From Diploscapter coronatus (lineage: Eukaryota; Nematoda; Chromadorea; Rhabditida; Rhabditidae), in contig OZ038422.1 in assembly GCA_964036155.1 (NCBI GenBank), positions 35,053,201 through 35,117,200 of the forward strand: DNA of 64,000 bases, written 5' to 3'. The position numbers and the translations under genes are program-made. Positions 36,015-47,948 of the stretch are shown here, piece by piece. Position 1 is the first letter of the stretch. Each line of letters starts with the position of its first letter. Below the pieces are notes generated by a model, which saw nothing but the letters and a program-made list of their open reading frames with translations, was not told the DNA's origin and did not search any database.

Positions 36015-39000
36015 TCATTGATTTGAAGTGTCGTCTGGTGGTTTTCTACTTATACTATTGGTGCTATTCTTTCTGCTCAAGGTCTGTTCGGATGACCGAT
36101 CGTGGTTCATTGATCGGACGGAGCCTTTCCGTGATCTGAAATTGTAATTGCCTAAATTTCAGGAAGAACAAGCATTATAGAGCGTCGTATTTTATTAGGT
36201 ATGCATGGTTGATTAAGTGTACGCAAAACAATGAGATTTGTGTTAGTTAACAATGAAGTGAGGTTGAAATGATTAAAGAATTATTCAGCTTTATAATAAC
36301 AATCTGACATTCAATTATGCTGAAGCATACCTCGAAGCTTTCGGCTCATCAACTTCACTGTCTGTGGGTTCCCGTTCTTGCTCATCTATTTCCCGTTGAG
36401 TATGCGTGGAGCGCTTTCGTCGTACGCTTTAACAAACTCATTCATGTGTCAGACTTTGTTACGATATGTTTTATATTTATAGTTAAATATAGCCCCTATT
36501 GTGGATCTATTCATTTTGGAAGAGTATCAAAACAAATGGTCATTTCATATAATTATTCCATTCACGATGACCATATGCTTACCTATTCTTTCTACTGTCA
36601 TCATTTTCATCCGAGGTGATTTTCTTGACGGAGTCTTTGCTGTCTCGTTTCGGCAGTTTTCGTGTTAGTTCAGAGGCATTCCGAGAGTTGAGCGTGCTCG
36701 TGTGACTTCGAAATGAGTCTGGAAACAAACAAATTGGGCGTCTTCATATCATTTAAAACTCATTCATTTGTTTACTCTATTGAGTTATGAGCACTTTTCA
36801 TCGAAATTTTTGAAGTACTTATTTTGAGAGAGAAAAGTACCCATTATATTTGATAAATCATGCAATCATCGTGTTTCGTCTTCTTCTCATCATTAGTGAA
36901 AGTTATTTCTCTTCATTCCGTATTACAAGCTCAAACAACCGATTTCAAAGTGGCCTATCTAACATTCGTCTTTTAGTATTTTCTTGCAGTGTATTCATTC
37001 AGTTCATTGGCTTTCTTTGAAGGAATAGAGTAGTCTTACCTCCATCTGAAGCGGGTTGCCGCTTCTTTTCGGTGTCTTCTTCCTGGATTGATGGCAGCAT
37101 TTCGTCAACATGCCAGGAACTCAATGGGACGTGCGAAGGTCGAGGGCTGCGCTAAATTTATAAAATTAAAATTGTAAGTTTCAGGGTTTTGCAAGTAAAT
37201 TAATATGATTAAACCATTTAATAGTTAGATAATTTATCGCCTTTAAATTTGAACTTATTGTATAAATTTCAAAACTTTAGAAAAAAGAATAGAGTTGAAT
37301 TATCTGATCAGTAGTTCGGCTAAAGTCTTTTCACAAATCAACTTTTTTACCGGGAAATCTTCATTCTCCTTCTCGTCGCTGCTCGTTTCCTTGATTTTAA
37401 TACCGTCTGGAGTGTATAGAACTCGGCCGTTATTGTAATTAACTAAATTTATAAATTTTACTATCATCATCATATTAAATTTTTCAAATTATATTAATTC
37501 AGCATATAGTAGAGTTAATCTACGCAGACCCAGGGAGTACTTTCGCCAAGCGAAAATAAATTAGAGAGGATGGTAGGTCACACGAGTGAGTTCATAGTTG
37601 TGATGCCAGATCGCTCACTGATGAAAATTTCGACTAATCACCAGGTTATAAAGAGAAATTTGTAAAGAAATTATACTGGGGATAGATCGCAAAGGGTTTC
37701 TGACGATCTCGTCCCCCCTGGGTCTGAATCTACGACATCGCAACAATAACTCAGGCTTATTGATATTCTATCCAAAATTAATTAGAAGCTTACAACTAGG
37801 TGAGTGTGGAGGCAGCTCGAGAGTGATGCTCTCTCCGAACTGATTGACTGAGAGGTTGCTGTTTTGTCGCGAAGTAAACCCGGAATTCATCTCGCTGCCG
37901 ATATCGAACAGTGTCGGTGTGACGGATTCCGACATACAGTGAACTTTCGAGCGACGCGACATGTCGAAGCCTAAATTGATTATTTTCATTACTATTCTTT
38001 TTTGTAATTCAACTAGTTCGCCCTTTCCAATACCTTTAAGGATTTTAAATAATTCATATCAAATTCTTCGAAACATAATCTTACAAAATATCATATATTA
38101 CCAATCAGAGATCGTGGAGGAATGGCATCCTTGTTGTTAGTGAAATTATTTTGTATATGTTAAAAGTTTAGGGTGATAGAATAAATTTTCTGCATATTAA
38201 TTTCTTCTTTCCGGCGCAAATTTATATCAACTAGAAGCTCCCTCAACTTACTCGACAGCCCTTTGGGCTCACTGGTTTTTCTTCCTCGAATTCTCTTGAA
38301 CATATCCGATAATCGTCGATTTTGACTCATAAACGATTGCGAGAACGCTAGGGACTCTCCAGAGGCGTTACTTCTGAACATCATTTAAGGAGAAATCTTA
38401 CAAAAAATTAAGGTAATTTAGATGTGCACTATTTTGTTAGTTATGATTGAACGTATTTTACGAACTACAAATTTATTCAACTTTAAAATATAAGATATAG
38501 TAAATTTAAACCTACCCTCCCTCTCTTCTTTTCTGAGACAACCCTAACACTGGTACGATTTCGTTCTCATCCACTTCGCCGTCCCATTCCTCGATTCCGT
38601 CCACCGTCGTCCTCCTCTTTGGATTCAGCATGAATGGTTCTTCGTCTGTTGCCCTGAATTTAGCCGTCCTTTCGCTAATAACGCTATTTTCAATGCTTAC
38701 AGCTGAACGCAGCTTCCCACTTGTGGGTTCATGGGTCTCATCGCGCTTTCCGTGGTGTACAACGGTATTGGGTCTTTGTCTTGCCTGAAGCACACTACCA
38801 TTTGGTACTAAAACAGGGTATTGGGCTACCAAAATGGGTCTTTGGCGAGTTCAGGATAATGCCCGTATGCGGTATCGACCACTAGAAGTCCAACCTGAAA
38901 ATTAATTTGTTGATTTTCGCGGGTATAAATTTCTCGTACCTGAAGATTCCTGTCGATCAACCAATTCACTTCGAAGTCGTCGTCGTTTAAAAATGGTTTA

Positions 39001-41290
39001 TTGATTTTTAAAAATAACGAAAAACACTTATCATCTCCAAACGGATTCAAGAGGACCTGAATTTTTTATTTTTTTCAAAATACGGCTGAAATTACTAACT
39101 TCTGCAACTTTCATCCATCCCACGTAGAATGTGAATCTGAAGTTCTTAGTTCAACTAAATGAAAAAAGGAATATTTTCTACTGTAGAATAGACATTACAG
39201 GAACGTAGAGATCAACCTAAATGGTTACTCCCATAAAAGGTACCATTATGGTATAAAATGGCATTCCTACCGTTTTCGTAAACCCATCTATATCACTGGT
39301 TGGCTGAATGTACTGTCTACCCATTAATGCTACCATAAAATAGCTCCTCACTGCCAAGTGTACCACTTGGGTATAAACCAACGGTACTGGCACCTGAATT
39401 GATGATCTCATTTAAAATGGTACCCATGGTAAGGTTACCCAATCGTAAAGGGTCAAACTTAGAACGTCAACACGAAATTGACGGAGTTTTTCCATTAAGT
39501 CGACATAGATTAATTCACCAGTTATGAATGTTTCCTCTCGAGCCCTACGGACTAACGAGAATAGCCAATGCATCTAAATTTAAGGTTTGATAATAAATCG
39601 GTATTAACTTAGATTTTATTTGAAATTATTACCGGTTGCCAATACTTCATATATCTAGATTCAATAGAATCGAACTCTTTCATTTCGGCTTCGGTCATCA
39701 GACCTAAAATTCAGTTACATTTAGGATAGATCGTTGTTAATTTATATTATAGTCTATCGATCGGAACGAAATGGATCACTACAAATTTGAACATTCGATG
39801 AATTTCAGTTTTATTGAAACGCGTATGCAATTTTCTAGATGTATTTTTTCTCAAAATAATCTCTTCCAGTTATGTCAAGTCTCAATTCAATTAAATGATA
39901 AAATTACACGTTAAGCTTTCGTTTTGTTGAAAACTATATATAATTTTAAAAATGATGATTTACCTGCAGTAACCAAATGATGCATTGTAGGGAAGCGTTT
40001 CCTGACGCTAGCAGCGATGTCTCGGAATACCATCACTTGAGTGAGGACGCAATATCGAATCATATTTCGACGATACATCCGAGCTTTGATAGAAGACCCT
40101 ACGACGTATTGCACTATCCAGAGAGCGGGTCTGAACATATATCATTTTATTTCAACCCTATAATATTATTGATTGGCGATAACGTCGATATTCAAAAATT
40201 ACACGCTATTTGTCTCGTTTCTCTTCTATGCGACTCACTATTTTGCGTCCAAATTCGATTTCTAATTTGCGGAACGAATATCGACTTTCTCTCCAATAAA
40301 CAATATCATAAACCAATGCGAATTCGCTGGGTTAAAAAAATTCAATGTTTCGTAAAAAGTTGGGGAAATTAATTGTTGTGGATTTGAAATACTCTTCGAT
40401 TCAGATCAATTCATATACGTTCCAGAAAGGCATTTGAATCAATGACGTTAATAATCGACCAATCCTTTTTCATGCTGGTATTATGAATCAAGAATATATA
40501 TAATTTTCAATATTCAATATATCTAAAATTGGATATATTTTCAAATATCCTACGTATCAATCCACCCGATCGACAAGAACATATTCCACCATCGATTAAA
40601 AACGGCTGTCACGTAGAAACCCAAAATGAACGTTAATGGTATGTAATCCGAATATCTGTTGAAGAATATCGTTATGCCTTCGAACACTCTAAAATTAATA
40701 TCACATTAAGTGCCTTATCACTATAGGCATGAATTACGTATAATATTATCATACATACACACTTGTAAACATGAGCTCTTTATTTTATGTTATAATTACT
40801 AATTTATCTTATATCTTATATATTCGAATATATTATTTATATTATATTACATAGCCTGATCCGGTGTGAGCAAGCATCGATAGATTGCGGAGAGTATTGC
40901 GTAGACCGCCAGCCATAGCATCAGCTCGGTCCATATCGACTTCCATATGGAGCCCTACATATATAATTCAATTAAATATAATATTAAATTTGCATATTTA
41001 ATAATAAAGATAGAACGCGAGTAAACTATGCGCGAATTATCACATGTAATAGACAATCTGCTAAAATTTGCGCTTGGTTTAGGATGAATTTGACAATATT
41101 AAACGTTAGAAAAGTGCATGTGGTTTCGTCAGATGGGCACCCAGAAAAAACGATATTTATACATTTAAATATATAAATGAATTTTTATATATTAAAAAAA
41201 TATGAATATGCACACCTTCCACCTCCAAAGCAGCCTGTAGAGACAGAAGAACGACGACGAAGCAACATCTAACGAATAAGTAACTGTCAT
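36015..41290 (-). CDS. Bestrophin-family calcium-activated anion channel
   Basis: About 21 minus-strand exons give roughly 740 residues. The start ATG (41290) opens MTVTYSLDVASSSSFFCLYR, the near-invariant bestrophin N-terminus. Then come RWKGSIWKSIWTELMLWLAV, FILGFYVTAVFNRWW, RRNMIRYCVL, KRFPTMHHLV, YDWVPVPLVYTQVVHLAVRS and FYVGWMKVAEV. The clasp NPFGDD and DDDFEVNWLIDRNLQ follows, then LLVVD, KDPFW and PKRRTTV. Known exons include 41216-41290, 40851-40954 and 39964-40130. The last third (about 300 residues) is a poorly conserved Ser/Lys/Arg/Glu-rich cytoplasmic tail ending DDTSNQ. Bestrophins are pentameric chloride and bicarbonate channels of the plasma membrane, gated by calcium at the acidic clasp. 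Here a hydrophobic and basic segment of 16-17 residues sits inside the clasp. Two introns of 45 and 47 nt (38785-38829, 38654-38700) must be removed to keep the conserved frame. Confidence 0.9.
37525..37726. mobile_element. MITE, CAGACCTAGG family, copy 3 (bestrophin intron)
   Basis: A 202-nt element bounded by CAGACCCAGGGAG and CCCCTGGGTCTG. Interior blocks are those of copies 1 and 2 in reverse orientation (GATAGATCGCAAAGGGTTTC, CACCAGGTTATA). Confidence 0.7.
40178..40312 (+). repeat. Dispersed repeat, copy B (bestrophin intron 3)
   Basis: The partner of 8855-8985: AACGTCGATATTCAAAAATT, GCGTCCAAATTCGATTTCTA and CAATAAACAATATCAT are shared with small differences. It lies antisense to the host gene. 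Confidence 0.7.
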
Positions 41291-41700
41291 CTTAAACTTG
41301 TACAATTCGTTAGCAGAAATAAATAAATATAACAAAATATATATTAGAATCATAAATAATCAACAGTAAAGGATTAAAGAGAATATATGTCAACACGGCT
41401 AATGAAAACAAAGAATTGAAACGTTTTCCAGCGTGTGACCCCCGCATTATCAAAGTTGTCTAAAAAACGATGAATCGAAACATTCATATCGCCGTAAAAA
41501 TTCACCGATATGGAAATTAGGTGGAGGGTAAAAATAGTCTGAACCAAAGATAGAGGAAAATGATAGAGATATGATCATTTGGGAGGAAAAAATAGCCATT
41601 TCTATGCTAGCGAAACAAATAGCCTTAATGTATATCTCAGGCTGAAATGGAATTTGATTTAAACAAATAATATTTAAAAAATATCTCTAAATTAATTTGT

Positions 41701-41720
41701 ATATATATATATATATATAT
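41701..41720. repeat. (AT)10 microsatellite
   Basis: Ten AT units directly abutting the solo LTR. This makes the LTR's target duplication ambiguous on that side. Confidence 0.9.
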
Positions 41721-42105
41721 TGTTGTGCTTTTAGCTGTGTGGCGTTAATCAGAACTTGGATTAATACAAGTTTTTATTAGCACAGCGTCAGAGTGACAAT
41801 AGCCGGAGAAGATCTGGAGATTCACTGTCCTACAAGAGCGCAGGAGACTCGGAAATGAATTATGAGGCCAAAAGTGAAGACAATTCGAAGGGAAGTCAGT
41901 GGTCGTGAAGATAGGAAACTCTAGAAGGAGAGACTGGAAAGATATAGTGGGTTCGATAGCTGACGAGTAGGCCAGTTGCCGTAGAGGGGAGAGAATGAGA
42001 AGTACAGCTACTAGGAGCAGACATAGAGGAAAAGAATAACAGCGTGTGGGAGAGGGGTTAGAGATAAAGGCAAAAATAGAACAATCAGTGAATGGTACTC
42101 TAACA
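41721..42105 (-). mobile_element. Solo LTR of a retrotransposon (385 nt)
   Basis: On the minus strand it begins TGTTAGAGTACC and ends AAGCACAACA, the TG...CA ends of an LTR. AATAAA-type sequence lies near the 3' end. ATATAT flanks both sides, a plausible but low-complexity duplication. The terminus TGTTAGAG and part of the body are shared with the LTR at 49430-49753. No gag or pol sequence is adjacent, so this is a solo LTR left by recombination. Confidence 0.75.
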
Positions 42106-42375
42106 ATATATTAAAAGTTACGATTATCGACATTATGTCAATACCAATTTTCTTATCCTACTTTTTAGTATTCTTGTTAAGTGTGTCTGTTTGTTTGTGC
42201 ACGCTTAGTTCTCGAATACTAAACATGGTAAACCCAAGTATTATGCATGGTTCGAAAGGTCTTTTCGTCCTGATGTGCAACGTATAGTTTTTTTTTATCG
42301 CGATTTGATTTTTTAGTTAGCATAAATACTAATTTTTAAAGGTGTTCAATTTTTAGATAAGCATTTCATGTATAT

Positions 42376-44555
42376 TTTAAAACAGATTCTCTGTAATATT
42401 CGACGATCTCAAGGAAGAGACCGGACCAGAGGCTTAAAATGCGTTTTGAAGGGGTATTTGAGTGTTTTCTACCTATATTCGACCTGGAGAACACGATTTT
42501 GGGACTTTTTCCGGAGTTTTCAAGTCCAGGTTCGGGTACCGGGGTCCGGGGTCAAATTTCAAAAATCATTCTTATATCCCAAATTGTATATCAGATTGTT
42601 CGGCTCGATGAGCTGAGTCGAATGGCGCAAACATTTTTTGAATCTGACCTTTCTATCACAAGTTACGCCTAAAAACTGCAAAAATGTCACAAATACGGGG
42701 TCCTCAATAGGAAAGTCCACTTTTCTCATCTCTTTCTGGATATTACCTCCCAGTTTTTTCACACAATAATCTGCAAGTCCTGCTCATTCTAATTCGCTAA
42801 TTATTTCGAAAAAATAGCGTCAACATTCTATCGAAAAACCGGCCCGAAGTTGGACTTGAAAATTTCGACTTTTCAAATTTTTGAGTTAAACCCCCAAATC
42901 ATATACCATTCGATAGAGCTCATCAAACTGAGCAACTTTTGTGAAGACACCTCAGAAAAATTTCTATCCCTGAGGGCTTCAGACAAGAAAAACCGAAAAT
43001 CGTACTCTACATTCGGGAATTTTTATCTCGAAAATTTCCGCAAGTAGGCGAGGTCAAATTTAGTGCTATAATGAAGCTTAGACCTCGTAGAACATTCTAG
43101 AATTTTTTGGGGTCATTTGGAGAAATTTCGGGTATCAGACTTGGCAGGGCCGGACGGGTACAGGTCGGAATCTGAAATGTCCAGGAAACCTATCCATGTT
43201 GTATATCATTCGAAAGCGGCTACAAATCTGATTATCATGCAGAAAACTGCTTGAAAAACGGATTGATGCATCGAGATTTATGGTCAAAAACGTTCCAAAG
43301 TTTACTCTTCAATTTGACCGATACTTCATTTCCTCATAAAAATCGATACGCTGGACCATTTTTCAAGTGGTTTTCAGCATTACACTCAGTTTTTCACTGG
43401 CTTTCGAATGGTATATAACATTATAAATCTTCTACCAAATGGTGACTCACTCCCTAGGGGTCGCGGGTCATATGGGTCAAGTTACCGTTTTTAACAAAGA
43501 CCCATCATGTCATATATCAAGTGAAAGCCCTTATCGAACTGAGTAATATGCTGAAAACCGCTTGAAAAAGGAATTAGTCTATCGCCTTTTATGGTCATTT
43601 GAAGTAACCCCATTTTTGGTCTTTTTCAACAGGTGGTTATAGCCAATTATAATGATGGTATAATTAAATCACTTGTTGAAATTGTTAAAAATAGACTCGA
43701 ATATTACTCTCCAGTCGATTTCGAGTCGATTGATATCCATTTTGATATAGTATCACTCGGGTGCCATATGAGTGATATACCATGGACCCATATGGTAACA
43801 TGATAAAGTGATAGCACGGTACTCTAGGAAGCAAAAATGAAGTATTGCCCTCCAACTACTATATTCCGAAAGGATTTTTCAATTTGATCTTATTTTACAA
43901 AAGTTATGAATTTTTGAAAAATTGTATCATTTTCGTGTATATAACCATTCAAACCTTCATACCATGCATACCATAACAGATAACCATGAGGTGTCTTCAC
44001 AAAAGTTGTTCAGTTTGATGAGCTCTATCGAATGATATATGATTTGGGGGTTTAACTCAAAAATTTGAAAAGTCGAAATTTTCAAGTCCAACTTCGGGCC
44101 GGTTTTTCGATAGAATGTTGACGCTATTTTTTCGAAATAATTAGCGAATTAGAATGAGCAGGACTTGCAGATTATTGTGTGAAAAAACTGGGAGGTAATA
44201 TCCAGAAAGAGATGAGAAAAGTGGACTTTCCTATTGAGGACCCCGTATTTGTGACATTTTTGCACTGTTTTTAGGCGTAACTTGTGATAGAAAGGTCAGA
44301 TTCAAAAAATGTTTGCGCCATTCGACTCAGCTCATCGAGCCGAACAATCTGATATACAATTTGGGATATAAGAATGACTTTTGAAATTTGACCCCGGACC
44401 CCGGTACCCGAACCTGGACTTGAAAACTCCGGAAAAAGTCCCAAAATCGTGTTCTCCAGGTCGAATATAGGTAGAAAACACTCAAATACCCCTTCAAAAC
44501 GCATTTTAAGTTTCTGGTCCGAACAGTTTCGAGGATTATGGAGAATCTGTTTTAA
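42376..44555. mobile_element. Foldback element with 0.57-0.58-kb inverted arms
   Basis: The left arm 42376-42957 and right arm 43988-44555 are nearly identical as reverse complements. Both start TTTAAAACAGATTCTC at the outer edge and stop matching just after GAAGACACCTCA. A 77-residue frame is kept in both arms with one Ile/Val difference, showing the arms are young or homogenised, not that they code. The 1-kb interior has no transposase and shares blocks with 3775-4030 and 4340-4510. It is a non-autonomous inverted-repeat element able to make a long hairpin RNA. Confidence 0.8.
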
Positions 44556-46424
44556 ATTGCAAAGCGAATTCGACTTAAAAATCAGGATTGAAATTTTAAT
44601 TCACAATCTAAATTAAAATTCAAACAGGTCAAATTCAAGTGTTAGGTTCAAAAACCCTAGATCAAATTCTAATCCAATTTCGGGTTCAAAAATTCATATA
44701 AAATTCAGACGAAAATTGAAAATCAAATCCCAATTCAAATAGTCAAAATTAAAATCAATTTCTTTGTAATAGTTCAAATAGTATTTCCAGTTGAGTTAAA
44801 ATTGAAATTCGGCTAAGCCCTGGCGGCCGCGAAACGGTTGCTGGAAGGCTAGTAGAATTATCATCTTTGCCTAGCAAAAACGACAATAATCTCTAAAAAT
44901 CGGTAAAAATGATAAATAATATTATGCATTACCATCAAAATAACGATCATATCTGGGTCATAAATATTCAGGCCTTCAATGATAATAATTTTCGCATTTT
45001 CACTTTGGAAAACTTGCTCTTTGTCTATGCATCACGCTATTTTAGATCATCGATGATATATAGTAAATAAATAGAATGATGAATATATCGAATCAAAATA
45101 TGACAAATTGGTGAAATCAGATCAAAACCTGAATCAATCTGACCTAGTTTCATCTGCAACACAAACTTGAAGTTTTAACATCATCTAAACATGGTAAACA
45201 AGTGAAATAATCGACAGTTTAGGTAACTTCCATATCATGTTCAAATCAAACAAATTTGATACGATTTGACCTAATAAAATTTGAAACATAGAGGAAAGGT
45301 TTGTAATTTTTGCATTATCAAGTCATGCAAACAGGAAGCTAAACATCATTTAAAATAAACGTAACCTATCTTATCTTAAAACATAGCTAAAATCAATTTG
45401 CCAAAAAATTTTACCCGAATTTTTCAAAAATGAGCCATTAGTTAAAGCCTGACTAACTGTTGCGCAATTTATTTCAATCGTTAATTTTATCGATGTAGTT
45501 AAATATATCATGTCTATCCTTAGGAGTCTCTTACCAATCATCATTTTATTTTGGGTGTAGGTCGTTATCCACCAAAGCGGGATTTAGTATATTTTTAGCA
45601 TAGATGGATTGAAATTTGTAAAATATGGAAGAGCAATGATAAAAGTAGAGGTAGAGGTAGCTCAAAAATTCGCAACACAAAAATGGTCATAACTTCGCTC
45701 CCAGTGAACCATTCTTGAAGATCTAAAGAGAATTCTGCTTGGGTAGATCTCCCCAATCACGCCGATATAAAATTTTTCTATGAATATCAATCCCAAAATT
45801 CATTTGGTATCTCCAAATTTAGCTTATTTGAGATAAATATTTAGTAGGAGTAATTCAAATTCCAACAGTCCGCCGAAGGCTGGCACTAGAACGACGAGCG
45901 AGCGGGCGTGGAGTGAGGAAGTTCTAGTAATATTATAATTTGGAATAAACTTCTCCGGTTAATTTTCACGAATTTTCGATTTTTCATCGAAATTAAGGCG
46001 ATCATGCCTCCATAAACTTAATTCTTTTTTGTTTTCATATATTTTCTACTTCTCTTCAAGACTTTTATCATTTATTCTACCCTTTTTGATTTTTATCGTT
46101 TTAGATTTAAGACTTTCTTTTTATCGCTCTGCAAAGTGCGCTCACTCCTTTGTACTTTATTGATTGGCCTTTCATAACTCCTTGTTTATTCTTCAACACA
46201 TCTTTATTTTCCGTTTTTTCCCTAAATTTTCTATTTATTATTTTTTTTCGAGAATTTTTCTGATTTCCAAAAACAATTTTGTTTTCTATTTGCTAGGACA
46301 CATTTTTATCTTCTAATTCCTAAAAGTTTTCAAAAACGTTTCTTCTTTTCTTTCAAGTTTTGTTTATTTCAGAAGCGGATTTTTATTTTAAAATAATTTC
46401 TTTTTGAATTTCAGAAATCTGAAA
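44556..46424. other. AT-rich intergenic DNA, upstream of the CDGSH gene
   Basis: The part around 44580-44830 is a degenerate run of AAATTCAAAT-like words. A short GC-richer block near 45880-45915 (CGACGAGCGAGCGGGCGTGG) may be promoter-proximal. No gene is supported. Confidence 0.4.
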
Positions 46425-47189
46425 ATGCACTGCTCGGCAAACGGCGGAGGTTGTCAGGTGAAGTGCATCGCTTACGGGGTCGGGCTCGTCGCGGGCGGCG
46501 CTCTCATCGGATATTTGGTGAATATTTTAAAAATATTTTTCTGATTTTTTCACATTTTTACTTTCTGAAAAGAGGCCTAGACAGGGCTTAAGCCAGAATT
46601 TTCGTACGCACCCCCATATGTATCACTCCTATAGAAAAATTTCATCTTGCGTCGTACTCCCTTCTCGATCATTTTTTCGTCCTGGCTGAAAGAGACTGCC
46701 CCATCTGTCTGGAAATAATCAATTTAAAAAATTCAGATCGGCACGAAACTGACGGGCCGCAAAGGATGTTGCAATCAGTCGGTCCAGTTGGGATGCGATA
46801 AGGTTGGGATTCTAAAAATATACAGAAAATCAGTGATTCATTTACTTATAGAATTTTGTTTATTAGAAAATCGAGATTCGCTTCGAAAAAGACCGTTTTC
46901 TGTGGGTCGAGTTTTAAGAAGTCTGTTTTCAGGTGGTCGACCAAGTCGACGTCGAGGACATCGGCGAGAAGAAGGCCTTCTGTCGATGCTGGAAGAGCAG
47001 CAAGGTGGGAAAATGGAAATTAGAAAATAACAAATAAAGTTAAAAAACACATTTTTAAAATTTCAATAAGAAAAATAGAGCAAAATCTGTTTTCAGTTCC
47101 CCCACTGCGACGGCTCACACAACAAGCACAACGCGGAAACCGGCGACAACGTCGGTCCGCTCATCGTCAAAAACGAGAAAAAGACCTAA
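46425..47189 (+). CDS. CISD: CDGSH iron-sulfur (mitoNEET-like) protein, with apparent frameshift
   Basis: Exons 46425-46517, 46737-46802, 46933-47004 and 47098-47189 give about 108 residues. An N-terminal hydrophobic anchor ([17 protein letters not shown]) is followed by KLTGRKGCC and the iron-sulfur signature [20 protein letters not shown], with three Cys and one His binding a [2Fe-2S] cluster, then [11 protein letters not shown]. In animals these small proteins sit in the outer mitochondrial or ER membrane and transfer iron-sulfur clusters or electrons. Oddity: exon 4 is 92 nt, one short of a multiple of three. With the GT and AG junctions as seen, the frame breaks just before PHCDGSH; one missing C in the TTCCCCAC run would explain it. 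CISD1 versus CISD2 type is not settled. An acceptor-like TTTCAG lies just upstream of the ATG. Confidence 0.85.
46865..46932. mobile_element. Fragment of the CGACCCGCAG MITE family (CDGSH intron 2)
   Basis: TTTCTGTGGGTCGAGTTTTA followed by AGAAGTCTG matches one half of the elements at 13622 and 57512. The other arm is missing or degraded. Confidence 0.5.
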
Positions 47190-47471
47190 GTTCGGTCGGT
47201 ATCCCGGAAAAACCCGGACGAAAAATCTCGGTGAATGGAAAATTCGTTCAACTCTATCGTTTTCGTCGATTTTTTTTTTGGAAATTAGTTTTTTTTATTA
47301 TTACATTTTTAATTTAGCCTCATAAAATCAAAATTCTTTCAACTTTCCTTATTTCTGTCGATTTGTCGATTTGCCAATTTTCAACACTGCGGATTTAAAA
47401 AAAAATTGCAAATCTGATTACTGTACCAATTTGGTACGATTTACTAGAATTCTAGTTTTGTGACTTTCTAA

Positions 47472-47477
47472 AATAAA
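47472..47477 (+). terminator. Candidate poly(A) signal of the CDGSH gene
   Basis: AATAAA (within AATAAATAAA) about 280 nt after the stop. A second AATAAA lies near 47566. The intergenic gap to the convergent RhoGAP gene (47190-47948) holds nothing else recognised. Confidence 0.45.
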
Positions 47478-47948
47478 TAAAAACCCACGAGTACATTTTC
47501 ATTTGTGCCGCGTTGAAATGTAGCTGCTAGATGGTTGTTTTTCGAAATTTATTTTTGTTGAAGAAATAAAACGAGCTTTTATTTTCATAAATCACAGTTT
47601 GGTTCGACGATAAAATGGTGGATTTGCAAACGAATTATGCACTGAAAAGTATAAAATTGATAAAACTTTGAATAATTTAAGCTTCTCGGGTAAAATTGGA
47701 ATATTCAATAAGGAAAACGCACTTGCACACCCCGGTACAGTAGAAATGACAAATAAATGAAATATTTCGACAGTCTTTAAATAATTAACGTACTCGCTCT
47801 AGATATTTCAAAGTGTTCAAAAAGTGATACAGCATTTTTTAAAGTTCGAGCATTTTTAAAGGCAATAAATTATTCCTAGTGAGAAACGTATGCAGAAAAT
47901 TTTGCGAAAGTTATACAAATTTAGAAAATCATGATAAGAAATATCAAT

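Noticed and set aside
42439..44504. A 77-residue open frame present on both strands (42439-42672 and 44271-44504)
   Set aside because: It is the same stretch in the two inverted arms of the foldback element. It has no splice context, domain or start-site support.
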